Below, in pieces: positions 45,645-53,467 of a stretch of 64,000 nt of DNA. This DNA is from Flavobacteriaceae bacterium (GTDB lineage Bacteria > Bacteroidota > Bacteroidia > Flavobacteriales > Flavobacteriaceae): positions 62,001 to 126,000 of the forward strand of contig JAOXRU010000012.1 of assembly GCA_025800395.1 (NCBI GenBank). Direction: 5' to 3'. The first letter of the stretch is position 1. The number at the start of each line of letters is the position of its first letter. The position numbers and the translations under genes are program-made. The notes beneath the pieces are model-generated. The model was not told where the DNA came from and searched no databases. It saw only the letters and a list, made by a program, of their open reading frames with translations.

Positions 45645-46280
45645 ATGTAATTCGTATTCCAAAGCAATTTTCACAAGTCCTGCGGTGTTTCTAGCACCAG
45701 TTTTTATTAGCATATTTCGTCGGTGTGTTTCTACTGTACCGAAACTAATGCATAATTTATCTGCTATTTCTTGGGTTGTAAACTCATCTAAAATACAATT
45801 TAAAACATCCTTTTCTCGTCTGGAAATGGCTGGAAAAGGATGGCTTTTTTCTTCTTTTTTCTTTTGGAAAACATTTTGTAATACAATTTCATTTACTGCT
45901 TTGCCCAAATAAGTCTGATTTTGGTAAACTGCTTCAATAGCAGCTACTACCTCTTCTTTTCCTGCGTTTTTTAAAACGTATCCCTTTGCGCCATTTTGCA
46001 GCATAAGCTTGATGAGACTATTCTCCTTATGCATGGAAATGGCAATTATCTTTAATTCTGGATGTTTTTTTAATAGTTTCTTGCAGCAATCTATCCCATT
46101 CATTCTTGGTAGGTTGATGTCTAAAAGAACCACATCTACCTTTGCTGGAGATATTTTTTCCAATGCCTCTTCTGCGTTTAAAGAATAGCCGATAACTTCA
46201 ATATCCTTTTCGTCTTGTAACAAAAGGCTTAAGCCGTCTATTACCAATTTATGGTCGTCTACAATATAAACTGAGATCAT
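45639..46280 (-). CDS. NarL/LuxR-family response regulator
   Basis: 213 residues. The receiver domain (about 1-120) has VDDHKLVIDGLSLLL, the phosphoacceptor Asp54 (VVLLDINLPRMNG) and the Lys in GYVLKNAG. The LuxR helix-turn-helix (about 148-205) reads SRREKDVLNCILDEFTTQEIADKLCISFGTVETHRRNM, across the usual positions. Its partner is most likely the HisKA_3 kinase at 48.5 kb on the same strand, with two secreted-protein genes between. NarL-type proteins bind palindromes; the TCTATGAWWTCATAGA sites upstream of the 50.6 and 51.3 kb genes are candidate targets. Confidence 0.93.
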   Translation of the reverse strand: MISVYIVDDHKLVIDGLSLLLQDEKDIEVIGYSLNAEEALEKISPAKVDVVLLDINLPRMNGIDCCKKLLKKHPELKIIAISMHKENSLIKLMLQNGAKGYVLKNAGKEEVVAAIEAVYQNQTYLGKAVNEIVLQNVFQKKKEEKSHPFPAISRREKDVLNCILDEFTTQEIADKLCISFGTVETHRRNMLIKTGARNTAGLVKIALEYELHL

Positions 46281-46379
46281 GATTGGAGTGTTGTGTGGTT
46301 TAAATTAGAGAAGATAATGGAGAATTACAAAAAATGAAGAAAAATTTTATAAGTCTTATTCTTGTGACACCAATTATTT

Positions 46380-46411
46380 CAAACTCGAAGAGTTTATATT
46401 CTTCGAGTTTG
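46380..46411. terminator. Hairpin downstream of the beta-helix gene
   Basis: CAAACTCGAAGA (46380-46391) pairs perfectly with TCTTCGAGTTTG (46400-46411), a 12-bp stem and 8-nt loop, 11 bp past the stop codon of the minus-strand beta-helix gene. There is no strong T-run on the minus side, so it may be a weak terminator or a processing hairpin. Confidence 0.55.
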
Positions 46412-46422
46412 AAAACAAAATA

Positions 46423-47829
46423 TTATTGTGCTTTTGGTGTAAAACTGCCTTTACCGTTCCAAGGTCCTGCCCCAGCAGGAAGCGCCTCTTCAATAGTTAT
46501 GAGCGGCAAAAATATTTCTGCATCCATTTTCACGGTGTTTCCTTTTAAATTTAGACCTAGCATACTTCGCAACTGATTGGCTGCCGAGTTATTAGCACTA
46601 GCAGCTGCATCTACCTGCGCCCTACTTAATTCTTTTCGGTTTCCGTAAATATTAGCCCAGCGTTCTGCTACTGCAATTTTTATGAGCGCTGTTTCATTGC
46701 CATCGCTTTCATCAGAAATAAGAGAAGCTTCGTCTATGATGTCTTCTGCTGCCATAGCATCGTTTATTTCCTTATAATCGTATTTAGAATTGCCGGTAAA
46801 CATATTATTGTTAAGGTTTATCTTGGCACCTTTGTTGTATAATCCGCCTAGATGAGAAAAACCAAAAACATTATTATCGATATCTGCGGTAAGATTCTGA
46901 TCTAAAGCCAAACCACTACCGCCATATGAGGCAATAGGATCGTGTTTCCAGTTAAATAAAGTCGTATTATGCCTTATGACAAAGTGCGGAATCATTTTCT
47001 GATCAGTACCCATATAGCCTGTTCTTGCATGTATACCATAGCCTGTGTTATTGATACAAAAGTTGTTTTGAATGAGTGCTTTTGCGCCATGGAAAATACG
47101 AACAGAAATTGCACCTTCTGTAGGAGCAGTATTCATTACCACGCAGTTTTGTACCACCACATTGGTGAATTTGCTGGCCACAATTACAATTCCGCCAGAT
47201 TCTGGTGATGGGTTTTGTTGTGTAACAGGGCTTGCTTTTCTTCTGATTGCGAGGTTTTTGTCTTTATGATAACGATTTCGAGGACCATTGTCAAAGATGA
47301 TGCCGTCTACCAAAATTTGCGAGCCAAAGGATTTTTGGTTGTTTTTTTCTCTTTGTTGATCTGTGCGTATATACAATCTAGGTGTGGTAAGTTTCAGGTA
47401 TTCATTTGTTCCCGTAAAAATAGTTTTCAAACTTCCCCAAGGGTCTCTTTTTTCAAAGCTGTTGTCATAGCCGCCAATGATGCTAACCGGAACATTTATC
47501 TCGTCAGATCCTCTTTTGCCTTTACTCATATAAGTGCCGTTGGCGATATGTACTCTATCGTTCGGTTTTAAAAGATGAATGATGTTGCCAAGGTCTTTGG
47601 CAGGCATTTCCTTGGTGCCTTTCTTACCTCTCCCTTTAGTTTTGCTCACATACCAATCTCTGCCCTGATTGGCGAAATTGGTGCTAGTGTTTGGGTTCGT
47701 GTTACTAGTCGTAGCTGTAGTGTTTTTGCCACTCACTTTATCTTTTAGCTTTTTTAAAAACTGTGCTTCTGTGTGGTTGCTGGCAAATAAACAGCAAATC
47801 ACACAAATTATTCCTTTGATATTTTTCAT
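46423..47829 (-). CDS. Secreted right-handed beta-helix protein
   Basis: 468 residues with a signal peptide (MKNIKGIICVICCLFASNHTEAQ) and a Ser/Thr/Asn-rich linker (about 35-52). The main domain, from YVSKTKGRGKKGTKEMPAKDL, shows the repeating pattern of pectate-lyase-type beta-helices (VVVQNCVVMNTAP, KALIQNNFCINNTGYGIHA, ADIDNNVFGFSHLGG, KINLNNNMFTGN). Such folds bind or cleave polysaccharides, but no catalytic residues can be assigned. It lies inside the two-component locus, between the response regulator and the kinase genes. Confidence 0.8.
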   Translation of the reverse strand: MKNIKGIICVICCLFASNHTEAQFLKKLKDKVSGKNTTATTSNTNPNTSTNFANQGRDWYVSKTKGRGKKGTKEMPAKDLGNIIHLLKPNDRVHIANGTYMSKGKRGSDEINVPVSIIGGYDNSFEKRDPWGSLKTIFTGTNEYLKLTTPRLYIRTDQQREKNNQKSFGSQILVDGIIFDNGPRNRYHKDKNLAIRRKASPVTQQNPSPESGGIVIVASKFTNVVVQNCVVMNTAPTEGAISVRIFHGAKALIQNNFCINNTGYGIHARTGYMGTDQKMIPHFVIRHNTTLFNWKHDPIASYGGSGLALDQNLTADIDNNVFGFSHLGGLYNKGAKINLNNNMFTGNSKYDYKEINDAMAAEDIIDEASLISDESDGNETALIKIAVAERWANIYGNRKELSRAQVDAAASANNSAANQLRSMLGLNLKGNTVKMDAEIFLPLITIEEALPAGAGPWNGKGSFTPKAQ

Positions 47830-47840
47830 TTTTTTTGGTA

Positions 47841-48401
47841 TTAAAGTATTTCAAATGAAGACACTATGTTGTTTAATGTTTTGTGGTGTTTGTTTTTAAA
47901 ATCTTTTAAAGTCCATGCCATTATCATGTATACTTTATCTTTGTTTTCTGCAAAACTGATATAGTAGGCAACATCTAGGTTGATATTTTCATTGTTTCCA
48001 TCCATTTGCACAATGGGCGATGGCTCGGCACACCCCTTGAATTGTTTGTTGGTAGTGCTTTGTATTTCTGGGTTTTTTATGCCTTTTGAAATCTGTTGAA
48101 TTTGAATTTCTCTGTAGTTTTCGGTAGCACTGATGTTTTCGTTGTATTTGTTTAATCTTTTGTACGTATTTTTAAAATTCTCTTTGTCCTCGTCTATCAC
48201 TATAACGTAAAGTTCTTCCTCCGGATTTTGGTATTGTAATTTTGCAATATCGTTTAAAGCAGTAGTTTGTTCCATTATTTCTGGTACTGCGAGTTTGTAT
48301 TCATTACTACCACCAATGGTATCTGTGGTTTTAAGTACTTTTTGGCACTGGATAGCGTTTGAGCAAATGAATAATAATAATATTTTAGTTAAAGTCTTCA
48401 T
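47841..48401 (-). CDS. Secreted hypothetical protein in the two-component locus
   Basis: 186 residues with a signal peptide (MKTLTKILLLFICSNAIQCQ; the Cys near residue 19 lacks a good lipobox). The mature part is acidic, with one further Cys (KGCAEPSP) and strands such as EELYVIVIDEDKE and VYMIMAWTLKDF, resembling small alpha/beta extracytoplasmic domains. No family was recognised. It follows the kinase gene by about 100 bp and precedes the beta-helix gene by 11 bp, so it is probably co-transcribed with the latter. Confidence 0.65.
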   Translation of the reverse strand: MKTLTKILLLFICSNAIQCQKVLKTTDTIGGSNEYKLAVPEIMEQTTALNDIAKLQYQNPEEELYVIVIDEDKENFKNTYKRLNKYNENISATENYREIQIQQISKGIKNPEIQSTTNKQFKGCAEPSPIVQMDGNNENINLDVAYYISFAENKDKVYMIMAWTLKDFKNKHHKTLNNIVSSFEIL

Positions 48402-48501
48402 AATTGATTTTTTGTAGTTTGTTTAAGTTTTAAAGTTAGATAATGGATCGCTTGGCTACTTTGAAAAAAGTAGGGAATAGGAGCGATGCATGTCTTTTTT
48501 G

Positions 48502-50508
48502 TTAAACTGGAATTTCTATATTGATAGTGGTTCCTTTGTTGTGTTCGCTATCCCATTGTAGATTTCCGTCCATAAAGGCAACTCGGCTTTCGATATTGGA
48601 TAGCCCAAGTCCGCCTTTGGCTTTAGCGTCTTTTGTATTAAACCCTTTACCGTCATCTTCAATGGTAAGATGTAGTTTGTTGTTATGTGTAAAAAATTGT
48701 AATAAGATTTGCTTTGCGGCTGCATGCTTTTTAATGTTAGAAATTATTTCTTGAATTAGCCTGTAAAGCATTACTTTTTTTGTTTCCTCTAGATGTGGAA
48801 TTCCTTCTAGTTCAAATTGTGTTTCATATCCATTGGCTTGTAGTTGCTCTTCCATATCCATAAGAACCCCTTTTAGTCCAGAAAGATGCAGTGCATGCGG
48901 CATCATATTGTGAGAAATGCGTCTAACTTCTATACAAGCTTCATCCACTAATGTGGCGGTTTTTTTTGATAACTCTTTGTCTTGCTGAGCTTTGTTTTGA
49001 GCACAAAGGCTCTCATAATGCGATTTAATAGTGCTTAGTAGTCCTCCTAAACTGTCGTGCAAATCTTTTGCTATTCGCATTCTTTCAGCTTCTTGGCCCT
49101 CAATCATACTATTTAGGGCAGTAAGCTTGTTTTTTTGTTGTAGTTCTACTATTTTTTGATGATGTAGCTCTTTTTGTTGCTTGGATATGGTTTTCTGGAA
49201 TTGTAATTTATTTCTATAGAATAGAAATAGTAAAATACCAATAATTGAAATGGCAATTAATCCATAAATTAATTGATTCTTCTGGCGATTTTTTCGTTCT
49301 TGAATTAAAAAACGCTCCGCTTCTTTTCTGTCAAATTCTGCCTGCATACTCATTTCTGTCATCTGCCTAACTTTCTTCTCGTTGTACATAGAGTCTTTTA
49401 AAACGGTATAGATTTCAAAGTTGGCTAATGCTCTGTCGGAATCTTTTATTTGTTTTGCCGCTTGGTAAATTTGATAACTGGCTTGCTGTATGTGCTCGGT
49501 GTCTTTTGCTTCTTTTGCCAAAGCTTTTCCTGCCTCACTATACAATAATGATTTTTGGTATTGTTTGGTTTTAAGAAACAAATCTCCCAAGGCGTTATTG
49601 GTATAAATTAATCCGGAGGTGAAGTTTATTTTTGTATATCCAAGGTAGGCTTCTTGTAAAAAAACTTGTGCCAACGAATCCTTCCTTAAAAACTTATAAG
49701 CTCTACCTAAGCGCAAACTATTAGAGTACATAAATCTTTCTGGAAAATGGAGTTCTTTCTTTAATTTTCTGTTCAAAAGAAAAATGTCTAAAGCTTCTTT
49801 TCCTTTTTCTATATCTAATAGTAATTCTCCTTTGTTTCCTTGGATAAGAATAAGGTTTCTTTCGTCTCCTAGCTTATTGGCTTCAACTATTGCTTGGTCA
49901 TAACAGGCCAAAGATTTTTCATAATCTGTTGTCTGTAAATACAAATTGGCTAGGCCGTTTAAGAGTACAAAGCTTTTTCCTCTCCTCTTCACTTTTTCTT
50001 TTTCCGATAATTTTAGGGTGTCTATATCATCAAGAATGCGTTTGGACTCTAAAAAGGTGGATATGGCTAGTATAGTACTGCCTTTTCGTTTGTATATACC
50101 TCCTTGCGAACTTATAATTGAAGATTCTAAAAGAGGGTCTGAAATCTGATCCACATATTCTTTTGCATGGTTCAAATGAATAAGTGCTGAGTCCAATTTG
50201 GAATGAAAGAATTGATAGTTCCCTAATGCGTAATGACTATGTGCTAAACTTTTAATGTCTTCAGCACCTTGTGAAATTAATAGCGCTTCATCTAATAAAA
50301 CTTTGGTAGAATTGCTATACCTATTTTGTCCAGCAAAACTTACCATTATTTGAACTTTTTTAAAAGGAATTTTCATTTTAGCAACACTGTCCAAAACGTC
50401 TTGAGGTTCTTTGAGTTGTGCAAAATTGTTTTGTGTCAAAAGTACAAGATGAAGAATTGCAACAACTCTAAAAATATGAACTAAACGATATGTAAAGAAA
50501 GGTTTCAA
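48502..50508 (-). CDS. TPR-sensor histidine kinase (HisKA_3, NarX-like)
   Basis: 668 residues. A signal-anchor start, then a periplasmic array of TPR-like repeats (about 40-370; LAHSHYALGNYQFFHSKLDSAL, GLANLYLQTTDYEKSLACYDQA), one membrane span (about 410-430; IYGLIAISIIGILLFLFYRN), a coiled coil, HisKA_3 with the phospho-His in RIAKDLHDSLGGLLS, and HATPase_c with NIKKHAAAKQILLQFF, DDGKGFN and KGGLGLSNI. This architecture pairs with NarL-type regulators, and one lies 2.2 kb downstream. TPR sensors probably bind proteins or peptides; the signal is unknown. Confidence 0.92.
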   Translation of the reverse strand: MKPFFTYRLVHIFRVVAILHLVLLTQNNFAQLKEPQDVLDSVAKMKIPFKKVQIMVSFAGQNRYSNSTKVLLDEALLISQGAEDIKSLAHSHYALGNYQFFHSKLDSALIHLNHAKEYVDQISDPLLESSIISSQGGIYKRKGSTILAISTFLESKRILDDIDTLKLSEKEKVKRRGKSFVLLNGLANLYLQTTDYEKSLACYDQAIVEANKLGDERNLILIQGNKGELLLDIEKGKEALDIFLLNRKLKKELHFPERFMYSNSLRLGRAYKFLRKDSLAQVFLQEAYLGYTKINFTSGLIYTNNALGDLFLKTKQYQKSLLYSEAGKALAKEAKDTEHIQQASYQIYQAAKQIKDSDRALANFEIYTVLKDSMYNEKKVRQMTEMSMQAEFDRKEAERFLIQERKNRQKNQLIYGLIAISIIGILLFLFYRNKLQFQKTISKQQKELHHQKIVELQQKNKLTALNSMIEGQEAERMRIAKDLHDSLGGLLSTIKSHYESLCAQNKAQQDKELSKKTATLVDEACIEVRRISHNMMPHALHLSGLKGVLMDMEEQLQANGYETQFELEGIPHLEETKKVMLYRLIQEIISNIKKHAAAKQILLQFFTHNNKLHLTIEDDGKGFNTKDAKAKGGLGLSNIESRVAFMDGNLQWDSEHNKGTTINIEIPV

Positions 50509-50585
50509 ATTAAAATAATTGGATGGCTACGGTTAAAGGTTTTAAATATAGTTTATATTATATAAAATTCATAGCTAAGGTTTTG

Positions 50586-51131
50586 CTACTCCGCTTTGAT
50601 TCTATATTTAAATTTATTGGCAACAGAAAGGTTTTTTACCGCTACTATTATAATTTTGCCTTTTACTCCAGTTAACCTAAAGGTTTTATCAATTCCGTTG
50701 TTTTCTTTTGGGAATATATAAGATTTTTTTTCTGTGGTAACGCCATTTCTTCCTTGAACGCATATGACCACTGCTGTTCTGGCTCTACCATCGTGTTTGT
50801 TGATGGTCAGGTTTACAACATTGTTAAAAGAGGGTGCGGTAACAAATGTTCTTTTGGTTTGTCCGGCTATACTACCAGTTTCATACCCACCATCTAGCTC
50901 TAAGTATCTTGGGCCGATAGTCGCACTGCCGTTTGAAGCAATTGCATTCCATCCTCTCTTTAAAGATCGGGTGGCTGTTTTCCATGGGTTTAGTGTGATG
51001 TTTGGTTTCCAAGGGCCCCATTTAGCCCAAGTAGCTTTTGCTAATTTTGCGCCCTGATTACAGTTTTGTGCTTGTAGTTGTGTGCTGGAAAATAAAAACA
51101 CAACCAAAGTGAATAAAATTAAATTTTTCAT
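50586..51131 (-). CDS. Secreted protein of unknown function, paralog A
   Basis: 181 residues with a signal peptide (to about residue 22, LQAQ). The mature start NCNQGAKLAK and the C-terminal half (INKHDGRARTAVVICVQGRNG, FPKENNGIDKTFRLTG, then AVKNLSVANKFKYRI) match the neighbouring gene at 51343-51834. Two cysteines are shared and could form a disulfide. The strand-rich end suggests a beta-sandwich or jelly roll, but no family was recognised. It lies 77 bp upstream of the kinase gene on the same strand. A 15-bp element and a 16-bp palindrome lie upstream at 51185-51199 and 51216-51231. Confidence 0.75.
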   Translation of the reverse strand: MKNLILFTLVVFLFSSTQLQAQNCNQGAKLAKATWAKWGPWKPNITLNPWKTATRSLKRGWNAIASNGSATIGPRYLELDGGYETGSIAGQTKRTFVTAPSFNNVVNLTINKHDGRARTAVVICVQGRNGVTTEKKSYIFPKENNGIDKTFRLTGVKGKIIIVAVKNLSVANKFKYRIKAE

Positions 51132-51184
51132 TTTAATAAAGTATTAAATTATTTGTAGCTAAACTACTAGAAAGAGAGTGCAGA

Positions 51185-51231
51185 GGTATCAAAGAATTCC
51201 TTTAGTGCACAAAAATCTATGAATTCATAGA
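51185..51231 (-). promoter_or_regulatory. Shared upstream element of paralog A (box plus palindrome)
   Basis: GGTATCAAAGAATTC at 51185-51199 and the perfect 16-nt palindrome TCTATGAATTCATAGA at 51216-51231, 54 and 85 bp before the start codon. Both parts, in the same order and spacing, occur before paralog B. The inverted symmetry fits a dimeric regulator; the response regulator at 45.6 kb is the obvious candidate, by inference. Confidence 0.6.
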
Positions 51232-51342
51232 CTTGTGGCAGATTTAGAATTGGTAATTGAAAAAGGCAACAAAAATATGTTGCCTTATATGGAAAAAATG
51301 GAGGTAAAAATGGATGCTTTCTATCGTGTTTGACGATTTTTT

Positions 51343-51834
51343 TTAGTTAGAATTTCCCCAATATTCAGTCTCTATACGGTATTTAAATTTGTTGCCAACC
51401 GATAGATTTTTCATAGATATAATAATGATTTCATCTTTTGTGCCGGCTATTTTAAATCTTTTAGACAAGGTATTGTTTCCATTTGGAAATGTATGCTCTC
51501 GGCGAAACCTAGTTGTTCCGTTTTTATTTAGACTACAAACAACTACTTTGGTTTTTGCTCTACCATCTGTTTTCTGTATGGTGATATAACAAGTGTATTT
51601 TTTTGGTGGATCTGTTATAATAGTTTTAGTGCCTTGCCCATAAAGTGTACCTGTTTTGTTGACCCCTTCTATACGCATATAAGGGATTTTGGTGTTGTTT
51701 AAAGATTGGTTGTTTTGTTCGTAATAGGCTTTGAGTTGTCTAGCCAACTTTGCACCTTTTATGCAGTTTTGCCCATGAATGGGTACTGCAAGTAATAAAA
51801 CTGTTAAGATGGTAAGCAATTGTAATTTTTTCAT
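51343..51834 (-). CDS. Secreted protein of unknown function, paralog B
   Basis: 163 residues with a signal peptide (to about residue 22, IHGQ). It shares NCIKGAKLAR, the segment IQKTDGRAKTKVVVCSLNKNG, FPNGNNTLSKRFKIAGTK and MKNLSVGNKFKYRIETE with paralog A, but the first half of the mature protein differs. The conserved cysteine pair and C-terminal strands point to one fold. Function unknown. It precedes paralog A by about 210 bp, and its own upstream element (51883-51929) indicates separate but parallel control. Confidence 0.75.
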   Translation of the reverse strand: MKKLQLLTILTVLLLAVPIHGQNCIKGAKLARQLKAYYEQNNQSLNNTKIPYMRIEGVNKTGTLYGQGTKTIITDPPKKYTCYITIQKTDGRAKTKVVVCSLNKNGTTRFRREHTFPNGNNTLSKRFKIAGTKDEIIIISMKNLSVGNKFKYRIETEYWGNSN

Positions 51835-51882
51835 ATGGTGTTCTTTGTTTTGAACACTAAATTAGGGGGTATGACTCTTAAG

Positions 51883-51929
51883 GGTATCAAAGAATTCTAA
51901 TAGAGGTAAAAAATCTATGATTTCATAGA
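51883..51929 (-). promoter_or_regulatory. Shared upstream element of paralog B (box plus palindrome)
   Basis: GGTATCAAAGAATTC at 51883-51897 is identical to the copy before paralog A. TCTATGATTTCATAGA at 51914-51929 differs from that palindrome by one base. They lie 49 and 80 bp before the start codon, close to the 54 and 85 bp of the other copy. Conservation of both blocks while the intervening DNA differs argues for function. Confidence 0.6.
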
Positions 51930-51950
51930 TAAGTCGCCAGAAAACAAGGG

Positions 51951-51993
51951 TATAAAAAAACCTCAACCAATTAATTTATAAGTGGTCAAGGTT
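51951..51993 (-). terminator. Terminator after tRNA-Leu
   Basis: On the minus strand AACCTTGACCA and TGGTTGAGGTT form an 11-bp stem (two G-U pairs) followed by a run of seven T residues (51952-51958 as A on the plus strand). It lies 10 bp past the tRNA-Leu 3' end and separates the tRNA transcript from paralog B. Confidence 0.8.
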
Positions 51994-52002
51994 TGTTCTC
52001 TG

Positions 52003-52086
52003 TGCTCACGACTGGAGTCGAACCAGCACGTCCGGAAGGACACTACCCCCTCAAGATAGCGTGTCTACCAATTCCACCACGTGAGC
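52003..52086 (-). tRNA. tRNA-Leu(GAG)
   Basis: 84 nt. Acceptor arms GCTCACG and CGTGAGC pair fully, with A as discriminator. The D loop is GGTGGAATTGGTAGACA, the anticodon stem CTATC/GGTAG with loop TTGAGGG (anticodon GAG, reading CUC and CUU), a long class-II variable arm, and the T loop GGTTCGACTCC. CCA is not encoded. It is the second gene of the tRNA-Lys/tRNA-Leu pair. Confidence 0.95.
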
Positions 52087-52093
52087 GTATCAT

Positions 52094-52125
52094 ACAAAAA
52101 AAGTTAAGCGAATAGCCTAACTTTT
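52094..52125 (-). terminator. Hairpin with T-run between the tRNA genes
   Basis: AAAAGTTA (minus strand 52125-52118) pairs with TAACTTTT (52106-52099), followed by more T residues. It could partly terminate after tRNA-Lys or act as a processing signal between the two tRNAs. Confidence 0.5.
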
Positions 52126-52126
52126 G

Positions 52127-52199
52127 TGACTTGGCTGGGGCTCGAACCCAGGACCCTCTCCTTAAAAGGGAGATGCTCTACCAACTGAGCTACCAAGTC
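52127..52199 (-). tRNA. tRNA-Lys(UUU)
   Basis: 73 nt. Acceptor GACTTGG/CCAAGTC with discriminator A, D arm TAGCTCAGTTGGTAGAGCA, anticodon stem TCTCC/GGAGA with loop CTTTTAA (anticodon UUU), variable loop and T arm CTGGGTTCGAGCCCCAG all intact. CCA is not encoded. First gene of the tRNA pair, with a consensus promoter upstream. Confidence 0.96.
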
Positions 52200-52202
52200 T
52201 TC

Positions 52203-52226
52203 TTGCAATGCCATTGTGGCAATGCG
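52203..52226. repeat. REP-like palindrome in the tRNA leader
   Basis: TTGCAATGCCATTGTGGCAATG is an imperfect inverted repeat lying between the promoter and tRNA-Lys. Its CAATGCCATTG/TGGCA units resemble the CATTGCCATTGCC units flanking the RAYT gene at 1.2 and 2.1 kb. It may instead be a leader stem involved in tRNA 5' processing. Confidence 0.35.
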
Positions 52227-52230
52227 GGTG

Positions 52231-52260
52231 CAAATATAAGAGGTATAATTTATTTTTCAA
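52231..52260 (-). promoter_or_regulatory. Consensus promoter of the tRNA-Lys/tRNA-Leu operon
   Basis: On the minus strand TTG (52260-52258), a 19-bp spacer and TATATTTG (52238-52231) exactly fit the -33 TTG / -7 TAnnTTTG pattern of Bacteroidota. Transcription would start near 52224 and read through tRNA-Lys and tRNA-Leu. Confidence 0.85.
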
Positions 52261-52448
52261 GATAAAATTGAATTAAATTTATGATTTTTTTCTTATGTGT
52301 TGATTATCCGTCTTTTTGACTCAAAAATTCCGTCTGATTTATCCTATACTTCATAGAAAAATTGGAGGAGTGCCTTGGGGAAAGCCTTTTTTGGAATATA
52401 TGGATTCAAATTACTAGTTTTGTGACAGAAAATTGCAAATTAAAGAGT

Positions 52449-52964
52449 ATGAAAATAGTGTTGCTTGGATATATGGGAAGTGGGAAATCAGCAATAGGTA
52501 AAAGATTGGCATCGGTTTTATCTTTCCCTTTTTTGGACTTAGATGAATATATAGTTGAAAAGGAAAGAATGTCTATTTCCGATATATTTGCGCAGAAAGG
52601 CGAATTGTTTTTTAGAAAAATAGAAAAAAAACATTTGGAAGCTGTTTTGTCAGGCGATACAGAGTTTGTACTTTCTTTGGGAGGAGGAACCCCTTGTTAT
52701 TATGATAATATGGATAGCATCCATCGGTTTACCCAAAATACGATTTATTTAAAGGCAAGCATCAGTACTTTGGTAGAGCGTTTGCGGAAGGAACGGGAAA
52801 ATCGCCCTTTGTTGTCTCACCTCAAAGAGGAGGATATGCCTGAGTATATTGGGAAGCATCTATTTGAGAGAAACAATTACTACAACCTAGCCACGCACAA
52901 TGTGTTGGTAGACCAAAAAAAAGTACCGGAATTGGTAAACGAAATCCGTCAATTGCTTGTCTAA
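52449..52964 (+). CDS. aroK: Shikimate kinase
   Basis: 171 residues from MKIVLLGYMGSGKS. It phosphorylates shikimate at the 3-OH in aromatic amino acid synthesis. The P-loop is GYMGSGKS; LDLDEYIVEKERMSISDIF holds the shikimate-binding Asp; LSLGGGTPC is the Walker B-like/substrate strand; ENRPLL is the lid. The frame open from 52362 is rejected because the P-loop normally lies at the N-terminus. The 3' end overlaps the converging phosphoribosyltransferase by 4 bp. Confidence 0.95.
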   Translation: MKIVLLGYMGSGKSAIGKRLASVLSFPFLDLDEYIVEKERMSISDIFAQKGELFFRKIEKKHLEAVLSGDTEFVLSLGGGTPCYYDNMDSIHRFTQNTIYLKASISTLVERLRKERENRPLLSHLKEEDMPEYIGKHLFERNNYYNLATHNVLVDQKKVPELVNEIRQLLV

Positions 52965-53467
52965 TACAATCTCGCTTCCTTTTTAATGGCCGTTACGCTT
53001 ACACCGATGTGCTCTTGTAGAGAGGTGGATAAAGATATGCCTTTAAAATCGGCTTTTACTGGAAATTTCTTGTGATTTCTATTCACCAATACGGCGGTTT
53101 TGAACTGTTTGAGCGGAACGTCTAAAAAATGATTGACGCCATAAATGAGTGTTTTACCCGAATTGAGTACATCATCTACCAATACAAGGGATTTGTGAGC
53201 ACATTCTTCCTTGGGAATGGTAGTTTGTATTGGATGTTTTAAGGGGGCTTGTTTGTTTATTTCTAACTCACACAAATGAACTTTCAAATCCGAAACTTCC
53301 GTTAGGCGTGCTTGTATTTCTTTGGCAAAATCCAATCCGCCTCCTACAATGCCAGCAAGTATCACCTCTTTCTCGTTTACATTTACTTCGTAAATCTGAT
53401 AGGCAATCCGTGTGATGATATGTTCAATTTGTTGTTGATTGAGGATGATACTGCCCTTGGATGTCAT
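52961..53467 (-). CDS. PyrR-like phosphoribosyltransferase
   Basis: 168 residues. The PRPP-binding loop is LVLVDDVLNSGKTLIYG (about 92-108) and the N-terminal part has ILAGIVGGGLDFAKEI. This is the type-I PRTase fold; similarity in size and PRPP loop is closest to PyrR/uracil PRTase-like proteins, but the nucleobase is not determined and regulation of pyr genes is unproven. It is coupled to the methyltransferase gene by a 4-bp ATGA overlap (53464-53467). Confidence 0.85.
   Translation of the reverse strand: MTSKGSIILNQQQIEHIITRIAYQIYEVNVNEKEVILAGIVGGGLDFAKEIQARLTEVSDLKVHLCELEINKQAPLKHPIQTTIPKEECAHKSLVLVDDVLNSGKTLIYGVNHFLDVPLKQFKTAVLVNRNHKKFPVKADFKGISLSTSLQEHIGVSVTAIKKEARLY

Noticed and set aside
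47215-47571. 118-codon frame antisense to the beta-helix gene
   Set aside because: Shadow frame; Cys- and Phe-rich with no family pattern.
46312-48447. Shared AGATAATGGA 10-mer upstream of the response regulator (46312-46321) and of the small secreted gene (48438-48447)
   Set aside because: Only 10 bp, AT-rich, different distances to the start codons; may well be chance.
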